Of a stretch of 64,000 nt of DNA, positions 23,776 to 34,823 are shown piece by piece (position 1 is the first letter of the stretch; each line of letters begins with the position of its first letter). The notes under the pieces were generated by a model that was not told the DNA's origin, ran no database searches, and saw only the letters and a program-made list of their open reading frames with translations. Origin of the DNA: Hyphodiscus hymeniophilus (Eukaryota > Ascomycota > Leotiomycetes > Helotiales > Hyphodiscaceae); assembly GCA_016508695.1 (NCBI GenBank), contig VNKQ01000004.1, positions 2,356,001 through 2,420,000 on the forward strand. The letters run 5' to 3'. The translations under genes were made by a program, and so were the position numbers.

Positions 23776-24206
23776 GAACTGAGCAAAAGGAGATAACTGA
23801 CTCCAACACCGTTCAATGTCTTACGTTAAACTCTTTGCCGGTTGCAAAGCTTCAGGCTAGGTTCCCAGAAGAAACAGATAGTTGAGCCTGGAGAGCTTAG
23901 ACCAAGGCTGCTACAGTCGCGGGGCCACCAGAATACTCTATTGAGCTCAGCGGAAAATATATCGGGAAGTATATTGATGTGAGATGGACTTTGAATTTGT
24001 TCACTGTGAGCATACCGGATCTTTCCAACACGGGTATTGGTCGTCTCTCATCACGATTGCGACCTCCCACTCAAGCATGTATGAAAAGCCTTGCATTCAA
24101 TCTATTGATGCATATCAACGCAATATCGCGCATTTGGGGGGTATCTATATTCACATCACTAGCCAGCAGTGTCTCTTCCTAGTCGTACAAGTATAGTAGA
24201 ATCGAA
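23776..24206. other. Convergent 3' intergenic region
   Basis: About 430 nt between the GH131 stop and the stop of the SRA gene, holding both 3' UTRs. No gene or repeat is seen. Confidence 0.45.
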
Positions 24207-25914
24207 TCATAGGAGTAGCCTGCGAATTACCATTCGCTCCATTAATTCTTGCCTCGTTGGCCTTTTCTCGACGCCCGACCAGCGAATAGGATCTTGTTGT
24301 TCAATCCGCTTCAAGGTAAATCGATACATAGCTTTTGACGGATCCAGAATCTCCTTGGCCATGATCTGATATAGACCGTCGTAACGAATGCCTTCTTCTG
24401 GGGCGTACTTAGACTTTTTGTTGGCAGCACGAAGTACTCGAAGCGGTTTGTCCTTTGCTAGGGAATCGAGCATTAAGGAGGTGCTTTTTGTAGGTGTAGA
24501 ATCATGACTCTTGGTACCGCAGTACTCGATTACCTATCCTACGTCAATAACTTGATGGTAGAGCGCAATTCAAAAGGAGCAAAATATATTCATACCTCTC
24601 CGTTGTCTTTATCGTCATATCCAGCAGCAGATACGACGACCGAGAAGGCGCCACTTCCGGTCTGGCCACTAAACTATCATCAGCAAGTCTGTTCACCGAG
24701 AGTGCAAGAGGATGCGGATTTATAGAGATGCCGCTTAAGCTTATCTTTCAACTGCGGAGGCGTATGAAAATAAGACCTACTGGATGCCAGCTTCTTGTTC
24801 ACCATGAGCGCCGTCCCGCCAAGCACATATTCGATTCGGCCACCATTGGCCGTTCATGAGGCCGTTCTCGCCAACAGCATTAGAAGACTTCTTCTTGTGG
24901 ACATATGTCGTCTTCAGCTTGTACAAGGTACGCTTATCGCTTTTTGATATCTCAATTCCACGCATAAGGTCGCCATCAATATCTCCAGCCATCCAACGTC
25001 GCCACAGATATTCAGCGTCCGATTTGATATCCCAAGGAAAGATATCCTCATTGGCGCCATCAAAGATCTGCGATAGGCCTTCCGAATCAAGAACTTTGGA
25101 TTTCTTGATGAGCAGCTGACTGAGGATTGGATAGAATTCCATTTCATGTATCTTGTCTCGTAGTTCCGTAAACCGCGCCTCTTGGTTCTTTTGCTCTTTG
25201 ACAGCAGCAACGCAGTTAGCAATCAACGTCTTGACATGGGCTATCCTTTGAAGGTCCCCTCGAACGGGCTTCTGCTTCGCTTCGACATCCGCATACCACT
25301 CTGGCGCATTTCTCCCTGCCTCAATCGTCATCTGCTGCTTCCCTTGGCCCTCCGTTGCTTCACTTTTGGCAATTGGTCTAGATCTTGCTACCACTGTGAC
25401 TATGTTCTCTTTATCTGATTCTGATTTCGAGAGGTGTTGAGCAGACGCGCCACTATCGGGTGTGGGTTTGATTCTCTTCTGATTTGATTGGGTGGGTGCG
25501 CTGTTGGTTTGGATATCTCTGCCATCCCCGACTTCAAAACACGATCAGCTTTAATTATTATGGAATGTGCACAAGATAGTACTCACCGGGCTTTCTTTTC
25601 TTCGCAACCAGGCCGCTGATGTTTGCCTTGGTGACAGGCTGTGTGGGAATTTGAGTGGTAGGATGCGGAAATGCTTGCAACTCCTTGCTGGGGATCTTGA
25701 GTTTGACCATTCTCGATTTTCTTCGAGGTTGATCCTCGGAATTATTCTCGGGTTCACAATGGCTCGCCTCTGGGGAGCGAGTGGGCGTCTGTTGCTGCTG
25801 AATGTCTCCTGGTATTTGGTTCACCAACAGCTCGAGCTGGACAGGTGCAGGTTGTTCCAGCTTTGCCCTCTGTTTCTTATCTATCGCGTCCTTGATGAGT
25901 TGGCTCAGGTCCAT
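24207..25914 (-). CDS. SRA-YDG domain protein
   Basis: Four exons (25914-25587, 25531-24781, 24668-24596, 24533-24207) encode 492 residues; introns are 55, 112 and 62 nt. The SRA-YDG domain covers about residues 330-475: WWPNRICAWRDGAHGEQEAGI, then GAFSVVVSAAGYDDKDNGE, VIEYCGTKS, PLRVLRAAN, YAPEEGIRYDGLYQI and RFTLKRIEQQDPIRW. The first 320 residues are Lys/Gln-rich with no PHD, RING or tudor domain. SRA domains bind 5-methylcytosine or hydroxymethylcytosine, flipping the base in UHRF1 and plant SUVH proteins. In fungi most SRA proteins stand alone like this one and their role is little known, so a methylated-DNA reader or modified-base-dependent nuclease adaptor are both possible. No nuclease motif is visible. 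The TGA is at 24207-24209. Confidence 0.9.
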
Positions 25915-26576
25915 AACTAGAAGACGTCGGCCTAATCGGGGAGGGTGGGGTAAAGGTGAACACGTGGTGAAGGTGAAGAAATATGGAGGTGGAGGATGGA
26001 CTTCTGTAACTCAGATCGTGCCAATGTGCAATGGAATAGCTTGTAAGTAGAACTAGTATCTGCTAATGCAATTCACTGCAGTACAGGGCGCAAGCAACGG
26101 GAGTTGTTTAGATCGAGTCGCGTCGTAGATAGCAAATTTAGCAGGGATCTTATCAGAGGAAACGCCAAGGCTGCGCGCGAGGGGCCGCACTCTACTCCGT
26201 ATTATTAAACCACCAAGGTTGTTCAGAGCACTTGGAGGGAGTTCTTCGGTTTCTGTAGGCACTTCAAGCAACTTCAAGGATTCATCTACGATCACGGATA
26301 CAAGTCGGCTGGCAGCTTTGGATTATTTATGGAAGTCTAGAATCCCGAGTCACAGGTTCAGACTTACTTTAATCGCTTCGACATCGGTGGATGTATCCGT
26401 CTGTCTCATTGCACATATCACAAGCCATCATTGGCAGAAGTTCTGTGGAATTGTTTTGATTTGTGCATTCGCAATTCGTGATCCGGCTCTCTCATGAGCA
26501 AAGGCTAAAGAACAACCTTTATGCAATACCAGAACCCTGATTTCCACTCCAGACTCGAGACCCTACTCCCAAACAC
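25915..26576. other. Intergenic: SRA promoter and eL20 3' flank
   Basis: About 660 nt. The part next to 25915 should be the SRA promoter. A minus-strand frame at 26053-26295 has no recognisable domain and no support. Confidence 0.45.
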
Positions 26577-27651
26577 TCAGTAGAAAGTCGATGGTCGCTT
26601 TCCAACGAACAGCTTGGTGCCGGCAGCCTTGGAAACACGGTGAGGAAGGGGGAATTTGAGGTCCTTGGTGAGGAGTTGCTTGATGTAGGGGCGCTTGACG
26701 TCTTCGCTCTTCTCGAGTTCGACGACCTTGAGGATCTATTCGGGTTTGGTTAGCAAAGGTTCGCCGACACAAATCATGCATACGTACGTGGATTGACCTA
26801 AAGCGGGATCGATGTCTGGCAGCCATGTCTTGGTACAAAGCCTCAACAGCATCGGTTCTTGACATCTCACGGTACTCCTTGTACATGTTGTGCGTGCCGG
26901 AGCGGGAATCGTATCGGATCCAGATACCGAAGTTCTTGACCTTCATGGGGCGCTTCTCGTGGATCTGTAATACCTCAATGAGCAACTGTTGTTCCTCAAG
27001 AGCTGAAAGATACCCACCAAGTTTAGAGAGACGATCTCGCCATTCGCCTTCTTGACCTTTCGCAACTTCATCAAGAAATACCAGAAACGAGACTTTGCAA
27101 CAACAGTGTTTGGTGCAAATATTCTCATTCGGTACAGCTTTGGTGCTGGATTTGCCTCACTTGGCAGATGACGGCCAATGACCTGATATTCGGTAAGACG
27201 ACCTGATACAAGAAGTCAGCTTCCGTTGCTAAAGGCATGTAAAGTCCAGAATGTTGATCGAGCGTGATGAAATCTGCCAACCTGTAGGCTGGTAGGTTGG
27301 TAGACACTTAGATTGTTGGTCCCTTGGATGAAATCGGGCGGAGATACATCCACAGCTTGCAGTCTCGAGCGTGGGCCTCTTCCAAATGAGTCCAGACATC
27401 CCTTCCACATGTAATTTTCCAGGTAGTTCCTCTATTCCCATCACTTTGTCGCCTGTGCCCTGCCCATGCAATTGCCAACCTTGAGCGAAGCGCACGAACT
27501 CCCAAGTTGCAGCTTGCCTCCATTTCAATTTGTCGGTACTCGTCCTCGCAACATTCGGGCTCGAATCGCAGTAGTCGTGGTGGTTCGGTCGTCGCAATCG
27601 TCCAGCTTCTGGAGGGGGCAGGAATATAAGAGGAATCTAGAGCTTACCCAT
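26577..27651 (-). CDS. rpl20: 60S ribosomal protein L20 (eL20, L18a)
   Basis: Four coding exons (27651-27648, 27202-27018, 26964-26788, 26735-26577) encode 174 residues. The first exon is only the ATG plus one G; with the next exon it gives MGRLTEYQVIGRHLPSE, the conserved eL20 start. The other joins restore KKANGEIVSLNLIHEKRP, YDSRSGTHNMYKEYREMS and RFRSIHILKVVELEKSED, and the protein ends KRPSTFY. The first coding intron is 445 nt, far longer than others in the window; long first introns are common in ribosomal protein genes. A further good donor (27705) and acceptor (27652) flank the start codon upstream, so the first coding exon may be as short as 4 nt. The protein belongs to the large cytosolic subunit. 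Assignment is very secure. Confidence 0.96.
27203..27647 (-). other. Long first intron of the eL20 gene
   Basis: The intron begins GTAAGCTC immediately after ATGG and ends TGTATCAG, 445 nt in all. On the transcribed strand I see no C/D-box pair (TGATGA and CTGA) that would mark a hosted snoRNA. Its size is typical of introns that help regulate ribosomal protein genes. Confidence 0.75.
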
Positions 27652-28124
27652 CTATAAAACGTCAGTATACAATCATTCAGCGTATTTCGATGCAACAAAA
27701 CTTACAGTGACTGTTGGCCGTTGGTCGATTGTTTGTGTCGCTGGAATCGAGGTTGATTTCCTGTGTGAAATTTCTTGTGTGAACCTAAGCGAGAGGGATA
27801 TGCACTAGCGCCCGATTAGGTATGGCTCATTTTCCGATCGCGGCTCCTTTGAAAACAACGCAGTCATAAACGCGGCCTTTATGCTAAGCGCCGTTTGATG
27901 ACCTTTTTCTATTCCATCTTTCCTATTTTTTGAATTCGTCGCTTACCATCTAATGCCCATGGTCAGACTGGGCTTTGGTGTCCGAAATCTTACCCACCTC
28001 CCGCCACTACCTACTCAATAATTTCTCAACCTGAGTACTCAGGCTCCGTCAAAAATTACAGGACTGAAGTCTGTCTTGTTTGAGAACGGGCGAATTACGC
28101 AATCTGAATTCGCAATTACTCAAG
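27652..28124. promoter_or_regulatory. Divergent promoter region, eL20 / CSN12
   Basis: About 470 nt between divergent starts. On the minus strand a possible 5' UTR intron lies at 27652-27705 (GTAAGTTT donor, CTGAC branch, TATAG acceptor). The rest should contain both core promoters. Confidence 0.5.
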
Positions 28125-30021
28125 ATGGATTCCGTCTTTCAAGATTTCAAGAAAGCTTACAGCGAAGGTCATGGCTACGGTCTATCCATGACTCTGTCGC
28201 CAATTCCGCCCTCATCAGATCCCAATAGGCTCAAAGCCTTCTTTCGAAGTACAAATCATGCAAGCGCCAAGACAGACTTCAAATACCATATTCTTTATGA
28301 CAATTCAATGCCCTTCAAGCTTCCACAAGACGAGGGAAATGGCTGGGTTGAAGTTTATTTTGCATACTGGAAGGCTGTTGGCGAGATATTGAATGCCGAG
28401 ACTGCTTCGAAAGCTGGCGCGAAGGTAATTAATGATTTTCACCGGCTTGTGGGCTGGAATATTGGATGCATTCGCGTACTGGATATTTGACTTGGTTGCC
28501 CTTCAGAGTTACACGCACGTGACGTTCGACGTCCCTCGGCATGGCAATTTTCTGTTTTGAGGCCATTAAATTCTAGTTGGTGCTAACCAAGATGATAGAC
28601 AGCATGGACAAAAGCTTACGAAGCATGGAAGGAGCTAGCAAACCAAATCATTCGTGGTTACACAAATTGCGGATTTGAAGCCTGGACTGTACCTTGTCTT
28701 TACGTGGCAGGCAAATACATGAGAATATTCGCCATCAAGGCAGACGAGGCCACAGGAATCAACACGGCGAAAATTACGACCTTCCAAGATGAGTCCAATC
28801 CTGAGGCAGAAAAGAACGAGAAGCTCGAGGATGCAGCTCGACAGCTTAATCGAATATTCCAGACTTGTCTTGCCGATAGGTGCGAATACACAAGATAACC
28901 GATGCTACATTGACTAATTGTTTGACAGAGCTCCCCTTGAAGATTCGAGGAAATGGGGCATCTACTACATCATCAATTTGTTGTTCAAGACCTATTTTAA
29001 ATTAAGTTCAATCAGCTTGTCGAAGAATATTCTCAAAGCCATCCAGGCATATCGAGGTGATATGCCAAACTTGGATGCCTTCCCCATGGCTCACCGAGTG
29101 ACTTTCAAATATTACGTTGGAGTCATCTGTTTCTTAGACGAAAATTACGTCGAGGTATGTTGCCTCCTCTCTATCCAGTAACAATGCTGAGACTGATCTG
29201 TTTTTCATTTAGGCCGAGAGGAATCTCACCGAAGCATGGAACCTCTGTCACAAGGATGCGACACGCAATATAGAGTTAGTTTGACACCCCATTTATGGCT
29301 TCTCTGATTCACAACTACCAATTACCCATCCCACCCGACACGTAATTGACCATTCACAGACTCATTCTCACCTACCTAATCCCATGCCACCTCTTGACGA
29401 CTCACACTCTGCCCACTCTCAATTTACTTTCACCTTATCCGCGGCTTCAAGACCTTTTCCTGCCGCTATCACGCTGCATTAAGAAAGGGGACCTACCCGG
29501 CTTCGATGCTGCATTGGCAGCAGGTGAGGACGAGTTTGTCAAACGCCGCATCTACCTAACTCTGGAACGCGGTCGCGACATCGCTCTTCGCAATCTTCTG
29601 CGGAAAGTCTTCCTTGCATCCGGCTTCGAAGAAAGTAAAGATGGTGCACCGCCGGTGCGAGTAACTCGAATCAAAATAGCGGACTTCGGCGCTGCGATTA
29701 GTATGGGGAGCAAGGAAATCATGGAAGATGATGAGGTCGAGTGTCTGCTTGCGAATATGATCTACAAGGTACGCCCCCTCTGTTCATTTATTCACTGTCG
29801 CAACCCAGTCGTGCCTTCCTCAGCTCTGCCCCTTATATTGCCCCTGTCCCATTGGGCGAAAGATCTCGGGATGGTGAGGGTCAGACTTTAGCGCATTGTT
29901 CTTGTGGATTAAGAATACAACTGAAGGTGTACGGCAGAACCTCATGAAGGGATACATAAGCCGGGAAGCTGGCAAGGTAGTGCTTAACAAGAAAGGAGCG
30001 TTCCCAGGGACTGGAGTTTGA
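28125..30021 (+). CDS. csn12: CSN12/Thp3-associated PCI-domain protein
   Basis: Six exons (28125-28424, 28599-28879, 28929-29154, 29213-29274, 29360-29768, 29938-30021) encode 453 residues. Introns are 174, 49, 58, 85 and 169 nt, and every join restores a sensible alignment (for example CLADRAPLEDSRKWG and ATRNIELILTYLIPC). The protein is alpha-helical with TPR-like repeats (HRVTFKYYVGVICFLDENYVEAERNL) followed by a PCI winged helix at about residues 330-430 (FVKRRIYLTLERGRDIALRN, then VECLLANMIYKN, LMKGYISREAGKVVL). This order is that of the COP9-signalosome-associated CSN12/Thp1 family. In yeast Csn12 works with Thp3 in transcription elongation and mRNA splicing, and it co-purifies with the COP9 signalosome. 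Length and motif order match fungal orthologues. Confidence 0.93.
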
Positions 30022-31301
30022 GTTGTCTTTGTCACTCTGGCTAGAGGCCTTGGGCTTGGTCGAGTTCTCAGGGATACGCAGCCTGGCGTTGCCGGGCGGA
30101 CCGTATTTGGACACCCCCTCTTCGCTCCGAAAGTGTTCTTCCGCCTTCCAAAGTCCTCCAGACGATCTCGCACCTTATCATCTTCCCGATCGATACCTCT
30201 GAGATTAACACGTTGTCTCGGTGAGCATATCCAGCCAGTCGGTCAGTCAAACAGTCACAGCACAGATCGCGATGGCACACCTCGCACAGCTCCAGCACAC
30301 CCAGGTCTTCCTTTTCGCACACCTCGTCTATCGCCTCGTCCGACCTATTACCGCGCGTAAAGCAGCACCACTCCCACCCGTGACTCACACACGCTAGCCT
30401 CACCCCCAAGGTAGGGGTCACAGCTTGCCATTGACGAATCAGTCGGCAGAGAAATGTTTCTTTTTGGGCTTGGGCAGGGAAATCGGGGAGGGTTAGGGGG
30501 TCATGGTGCTCGGATAACAGTCGGGCTAATGCAAGCACTTTAACTGATTGTGATTTCTCACGCGATTTATCACAGTGCTTGTGAGAAGCCCCTATTCGTG
30601 GTGGGGTGGGTTAGGTGAGTTTCGTGAATTCTGGATCGCAGTGCGTGAAGTGGCAAGCCTTCGATTGATTCCAAAGCAAGTGCTGGATTTGAGAGGCACT
30701 GAAAGTGCATTTTCGATCAATCCGATGCAGTCATTTGGATTCCGGAAATGGTCTTTATGAGACGGAGCGTCTCTTTTCTGATATTGGAGAATATATTCTA
30801 TGGTTCATGCTGGAATGGAAGCCCCTCTCTTTCCCCAATTTTAAGTCGCGAGAAAACGAGCAGAACAGTTCTCAGACAAGATACGTTGAGATAATACACG
30901 CAGCCATTCTCAATTTTTGATCGTTTTCTCAACCGTTCCGCAACAGGAGGATCGCTCGCGAAAATAGAGGGATGAAAGAGTACAAATAAGCAAAACAAGG
31001 TTCTTCCAAAGCATGCACAATAGTGAGCTGTAAGAAGAGTAGTGTACATCATTATCCCATCCGTGACGCCTGGTATCGAAATCAAAGGCGAAGTATTCCC
31101 AAAGTATGTGAAAGAGTGTGTAGAAACGGATGACTGCTCAGTAGCAAGTGTGGTCTTGGTTAGATGGTTCAGTGGTGAGTTCGTACGCTGCGTGGAGATC
31201 CTCTATTCAGATACATTAGCATGTGAGTTCGGAAGGAATAGGAGATGCGAGAAGAGAGAGGGTGTTGAATGGAGGGGTAAGATGGCGAACAGGCAGAAGA
31301 C
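30022..31301. other. Convergent intergenic region with an unresolved Cys-rich frame
   Basis: About 1.3 kb between the CSN12 stop and the BTB stop. A minus-strand frame at 30068-30538 is open for 156 codons with a cluster of cysteines (CEVCHRDLCCDC) but lacks an ATG at its 5' end and no splice donor clearly links it to one. I list it as unresolved rather than as a gene. The remainder holds 3' UTRs. Confidence 0.35.
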
Positions 31302-32216
31302 TTACGCAATGCTAGCAACGTCGTCCACATGATTGCACAACGCAACGAACAGATCAAAGAACAGCTGACTACCGCCGGCTTGCATTTCTAGCTGCATAGT
31401 CCCGCTGCGCTTGAATGTGCTTCGGCTGCGGATTATAAGGGCGAGGTAGTGGGCACGAAGTTTCGAGTCTGTGTCCGGTGTGTTGGCGTAGGCGTAACGG
31501 GCCGAGGAGAGAATTGTGCTGCATTGTATTCCAGATTCTGTTCGCAATAGATATTAAGATCTGCAAGTGTAGAGATGGAAGTGAGGCAAGGAATGACGAG
31601 GAGACATACGCAAACCCTGCTTCCTCAACGCAACACGTTTCAATTCCTCCAACCCATATTTCTCCGCCGTGCAATATATGACTGTATCCTTCAGAAGCTC
31701 ACCATCAACACCATGATGATACACCGTCGATTCGACACTCCCAGTCCCGCCTGTGCCTGTCTCAATCTCCCACGAGTTTCTCCGCTTATTATGGACCAGG
31801 CGTGGATAGTAATCGCCTTTGTAGAGATATTCGAGAACGGAGGAAAATATTTCGGGTTCTTCGTCTGGGAGGGTTATTCGCTTGCTAGTCGCTTCCATGA
31901 ACTGGCCTCTGCAGGCTGCTTGGAAGAAGGGTGAATGGCAGAGGACGTCTTCGTGCGCGGCGAAGAGCCGTTGCTCCCGACCAACGACGAGTGTAATTAT
32001 GGAGGACGTCAATGTGCTGCATTAACTGTTAACGATCGTGAGGTCTTGCAGATTGAATAGGAAATGGAGGGCTTACCTGCCGAGGGGATTTGCTTCGGCA
32101 TCTGTCGGAAGCTTTCGCATTGATCGCTCATGACGATTCTTGGACACTGCATGTTCTCGAAATGATGACTTTCCCTTTGATCGTCGACTCTTTGAAAAGC
32201 TCTCTTTGCTGAACAT
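31302..32216 (-). CDS. BTB/POZ domain protein
   Basis: Three exons (32216-32077, 32016-31610, 31537-31302) encode 260 residues. The introns are 60 nt (32017-32076) and 72 nt (31538-31609); the second join restores LRKQGLQSGIQCSTIL. The BTB fold begins near residue 55: ITLVVGREQRLFAAHEDVLC, SPFFQAACRG, RITLPDEEPEIFSSVLEYLY. A helical C-terminal part follows with RYAYANTPDTDSKLRAHYLA and LFFDLFVALCNHVDDV. This architecture is common in Pezizomycotina and its role is unknown; BTB domains mediate dimerisation and often link substrates to Cul3 ubiquitin ligases. The final TAA overlaps a consensus GTAAGT donor, so a longer spliced form ending at 31169 is possible. The N-terminal 50 residues are Ser/Arg/Lys-rich. 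Confidence 0.88.
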
Positions 32217-34823
32217 TCTCAATGAGTGGACTTTCGGTCAGGTGTCGAGATGGGGATCGAGTCGCTCACTAATATCATTCGACGATGTTGGCGAGAACTA
32301 TTGTCGAGAGTGTTGATCTTGTGTCGATTTGGTCGAAAAACGAGGCATGAAAAAGAAGAACAAGAAGAAGAAAGAAAGGTATGAATGGGATGGTGGCAGT
32401 TATATATATGCAGCCATGCAATAACCAAGGATGCCTACCAGGCAAAACGCGGCCTGAAGAGCTGTAGGCTTCGGGGAGACGCGACGGTGCTGTCAGCACT
32501 TTACGCGAGCCAGTCACCAAATCCAGTGACTCTTGGTCACATGGCCTGGCCTGTTGGTTTTGGCCTGGCCGCGGAGCTCCATCCCAGCTTTCCGGGAGAA
32601 GCGCAGCATTGGGCGTTGAAGCGGCGAGATGTGTGACAGATAACGCAAGGGATGGAGGTGGTTGGTGTCATAAATGATATCGTGGTGGAACAAGCAATGC
32701 TGCGCACCGCATCACCAAACGGCTTGGAGAGATTTTCCATGGACGCTGGGAAATTGACGGGGAGAGATAGCTACTGCAACATTCTGAAAATGTCTACCAG
32801 CATCAACAAGAACTTCCTCGCCATAAGGTATGTGAAAGCTCACCGTCGCCGTGGATACTTGGTGACAGAAAGTTGGAGACGGCCTCATCGGAGCAGCATG
32901 GTCAAGGGCAAGAAACAGGGGCTCGCTAGCGCAGCCCGATCCTTCGGCAGCAAGCTACTAGTGCTTCCCCTGAATGAGGTCCACCTCTTTGATACTTGGG
33001 TCTCTGCCGTCAAGATGCGAGATGCTCTTCTTAACTTCAAGAGTCGAGTGCTTTGCTGTTATCCATTATAATACATTGGACTCACTAATGATGATTCTGC
33101 TCCTTTCCCATCCTGATATGCTGTTCCAAATCATGCTCTGAAAGGCTGGCTTCAAGCCTGCCCAGGCGAGGTTCGCCACAAAAAGCAAACAGATGGACTT
33201 GCTCTTGAATTGAGATTTTGAGGCAAGCCGGTTAGATAGCCCTCAGGGGTGCCACTGCAATCCAAATGCCTGCACTTGCATCAGCCGTACTGAGCACAAT
33301 GGCAGTCATGTGACGCTGGCATCTTGGGTAGATCTCCTTCCTACGTCGACGGTCAATCGCAACTCAATTGATCAGACCAATGTGGATGTCGTTTTCGAGC
33401 CTGTGTTACAAGTCTTCATCATTGTGTGTTCCACAAGCATTCATGATAACGCGTCACGTGGCATCTTTCAAGTGAGGACTCACCCGTTCAGTTCAGTGCT
33501 TTGTCTAAACCATTGAGTCTATACTTGTACATTCGACAGTCCCGAGAGTATTTATGTTAAAAACATCAGTTCTATGCTTGATCTCAAAATGTCTATCAAG
33601 TTGTTCTGTTGCTTAATCGGTACCCGCTTCCACGTCACAAGTTTCTGCCTCTCGACTCGAAGTCTAGAATCCTGCTCATATGCAGGGATATAGCTCGAAT
33701 TAGGACAATTTGCTTCCACATACGACCATAGACTGAGGAGCACTGGGCATCCCGTCCGCTCTGCCATACATAAGCCTCAGATCGGTAGATTAGTAGTTGA
33801 GTCGGTGACGATCAGCGAATACCTACTGTTGTATGTCCTCTCTTTTAGCTTTTTCTTTTGCTTTTTTTTTGCCTTCCTAGTTTGTGACATTAACGTTTCT
33901 TCAGAATTGCGTCCATGCTGCCCTCTGCGATGTTAAGCTTCATTCAAAGGTCGTTCGTGTTTTGATTTCCAGATTACAATCATCACTACACGAGCTCATC
34001 AGCGAGCTCCGTCCGATTCCCGACAGCGTTCACACAGCTCGAAAATTACTATGCCACTTTCTTTTGGAGGAGTTGCTGCACGATCTGGATCGGAGAGAGA
34101 CTGGTATGCCAGGCACTTGGTTAGCAGCTGTGACGCCTCGGATTTGAAAGCTTGGGCAGATATGAAGACAATTCTTGAGTCTATATTCTGGACAGATGAA
34201 TGGGAGGAGCCACCAGGTGCACTTTGGCATCAATTGGAAGCGATTCGTCATGGAAGTTGACGGTCCAGCGGACCGATTGGGGATATTTCCTCGCACCATC
34301 TCCGAGGCTTTCCAAACCCAGCATCTGCTACATCTGTAGCCCTCCCACGGCGGTCCAGTCCGCCTTGCATAGTTGCTCTGGGCCTCTGGCGGTCTATGAC
34401 TCTGGTTTTTTGTTCTCCCCAGGCTTTGGGTTGTCAAGTGTAGGCACACCTGATAGTTTAGGAAGGTGCACATCCGGCAAGTGAAGCGGTGATGCGTCGT
34501 ATCAAGTTTACAAACGAGGTGAGACATGTATAGAATGATGGGCATTGATGGAGCATTAGGTACCATCTGTCAGTATCCTGGGTAGGTACTGCGTTGTGGT
34601 AGTGGAAAGATAATGGAAAAACTGACAGATATGTAAAGTTGGTTAACAAACCCAGTAGTTCTGAACCACCGTAATTGAACCACTTTTCAGCTTCTCAAAA
34701 ACCTACGTAAAGCTCACAATACCAAATCCGCCTTCATCCCAACATCTTTCCCGCCATTCTACATCAAGTCAATCAAAGTTGTGGTGTGCCAGTGAATCCA
34801 CCACCTGCTTAAGAACCGAAGTA
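32217..34823. other. Gene-poor region between BTB and bZIP genes
   Basis: About 2.6 kb. The first 200 nt upstream of the BTB gene include a purine tract of GAA repeats (about 32349-32380) and a TATATATA run. One plus-strand frame with an ATG (32652-33071, 139 codons) has no recognisable domain. Other frames, such as 34030-34566 on the minus strand, begin without ATG. I see no supported gene. Confidence 0.4.

Noticed and set aside
27203..27647. snoRNA inside the long eL20 intron
   Set aside because: On the transcribed strand I found no C and D box pair. A TGATGA on the other strand near 27265 is in the wrong orientation.
30068..30538. Minus-strand frame with a Cys cluster
   Set aside because: It begins with GTG rather than ATG, and no convincing splice links it to a start. 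The Cys spacing fits no family I can name.
32652..33071. Plus-strand frame of 139 codons with an ATG
   Set aside because: No recognisable domain, no nearby partner exons, and a composition not clearly coding. It could be revisited with RNA evidence.
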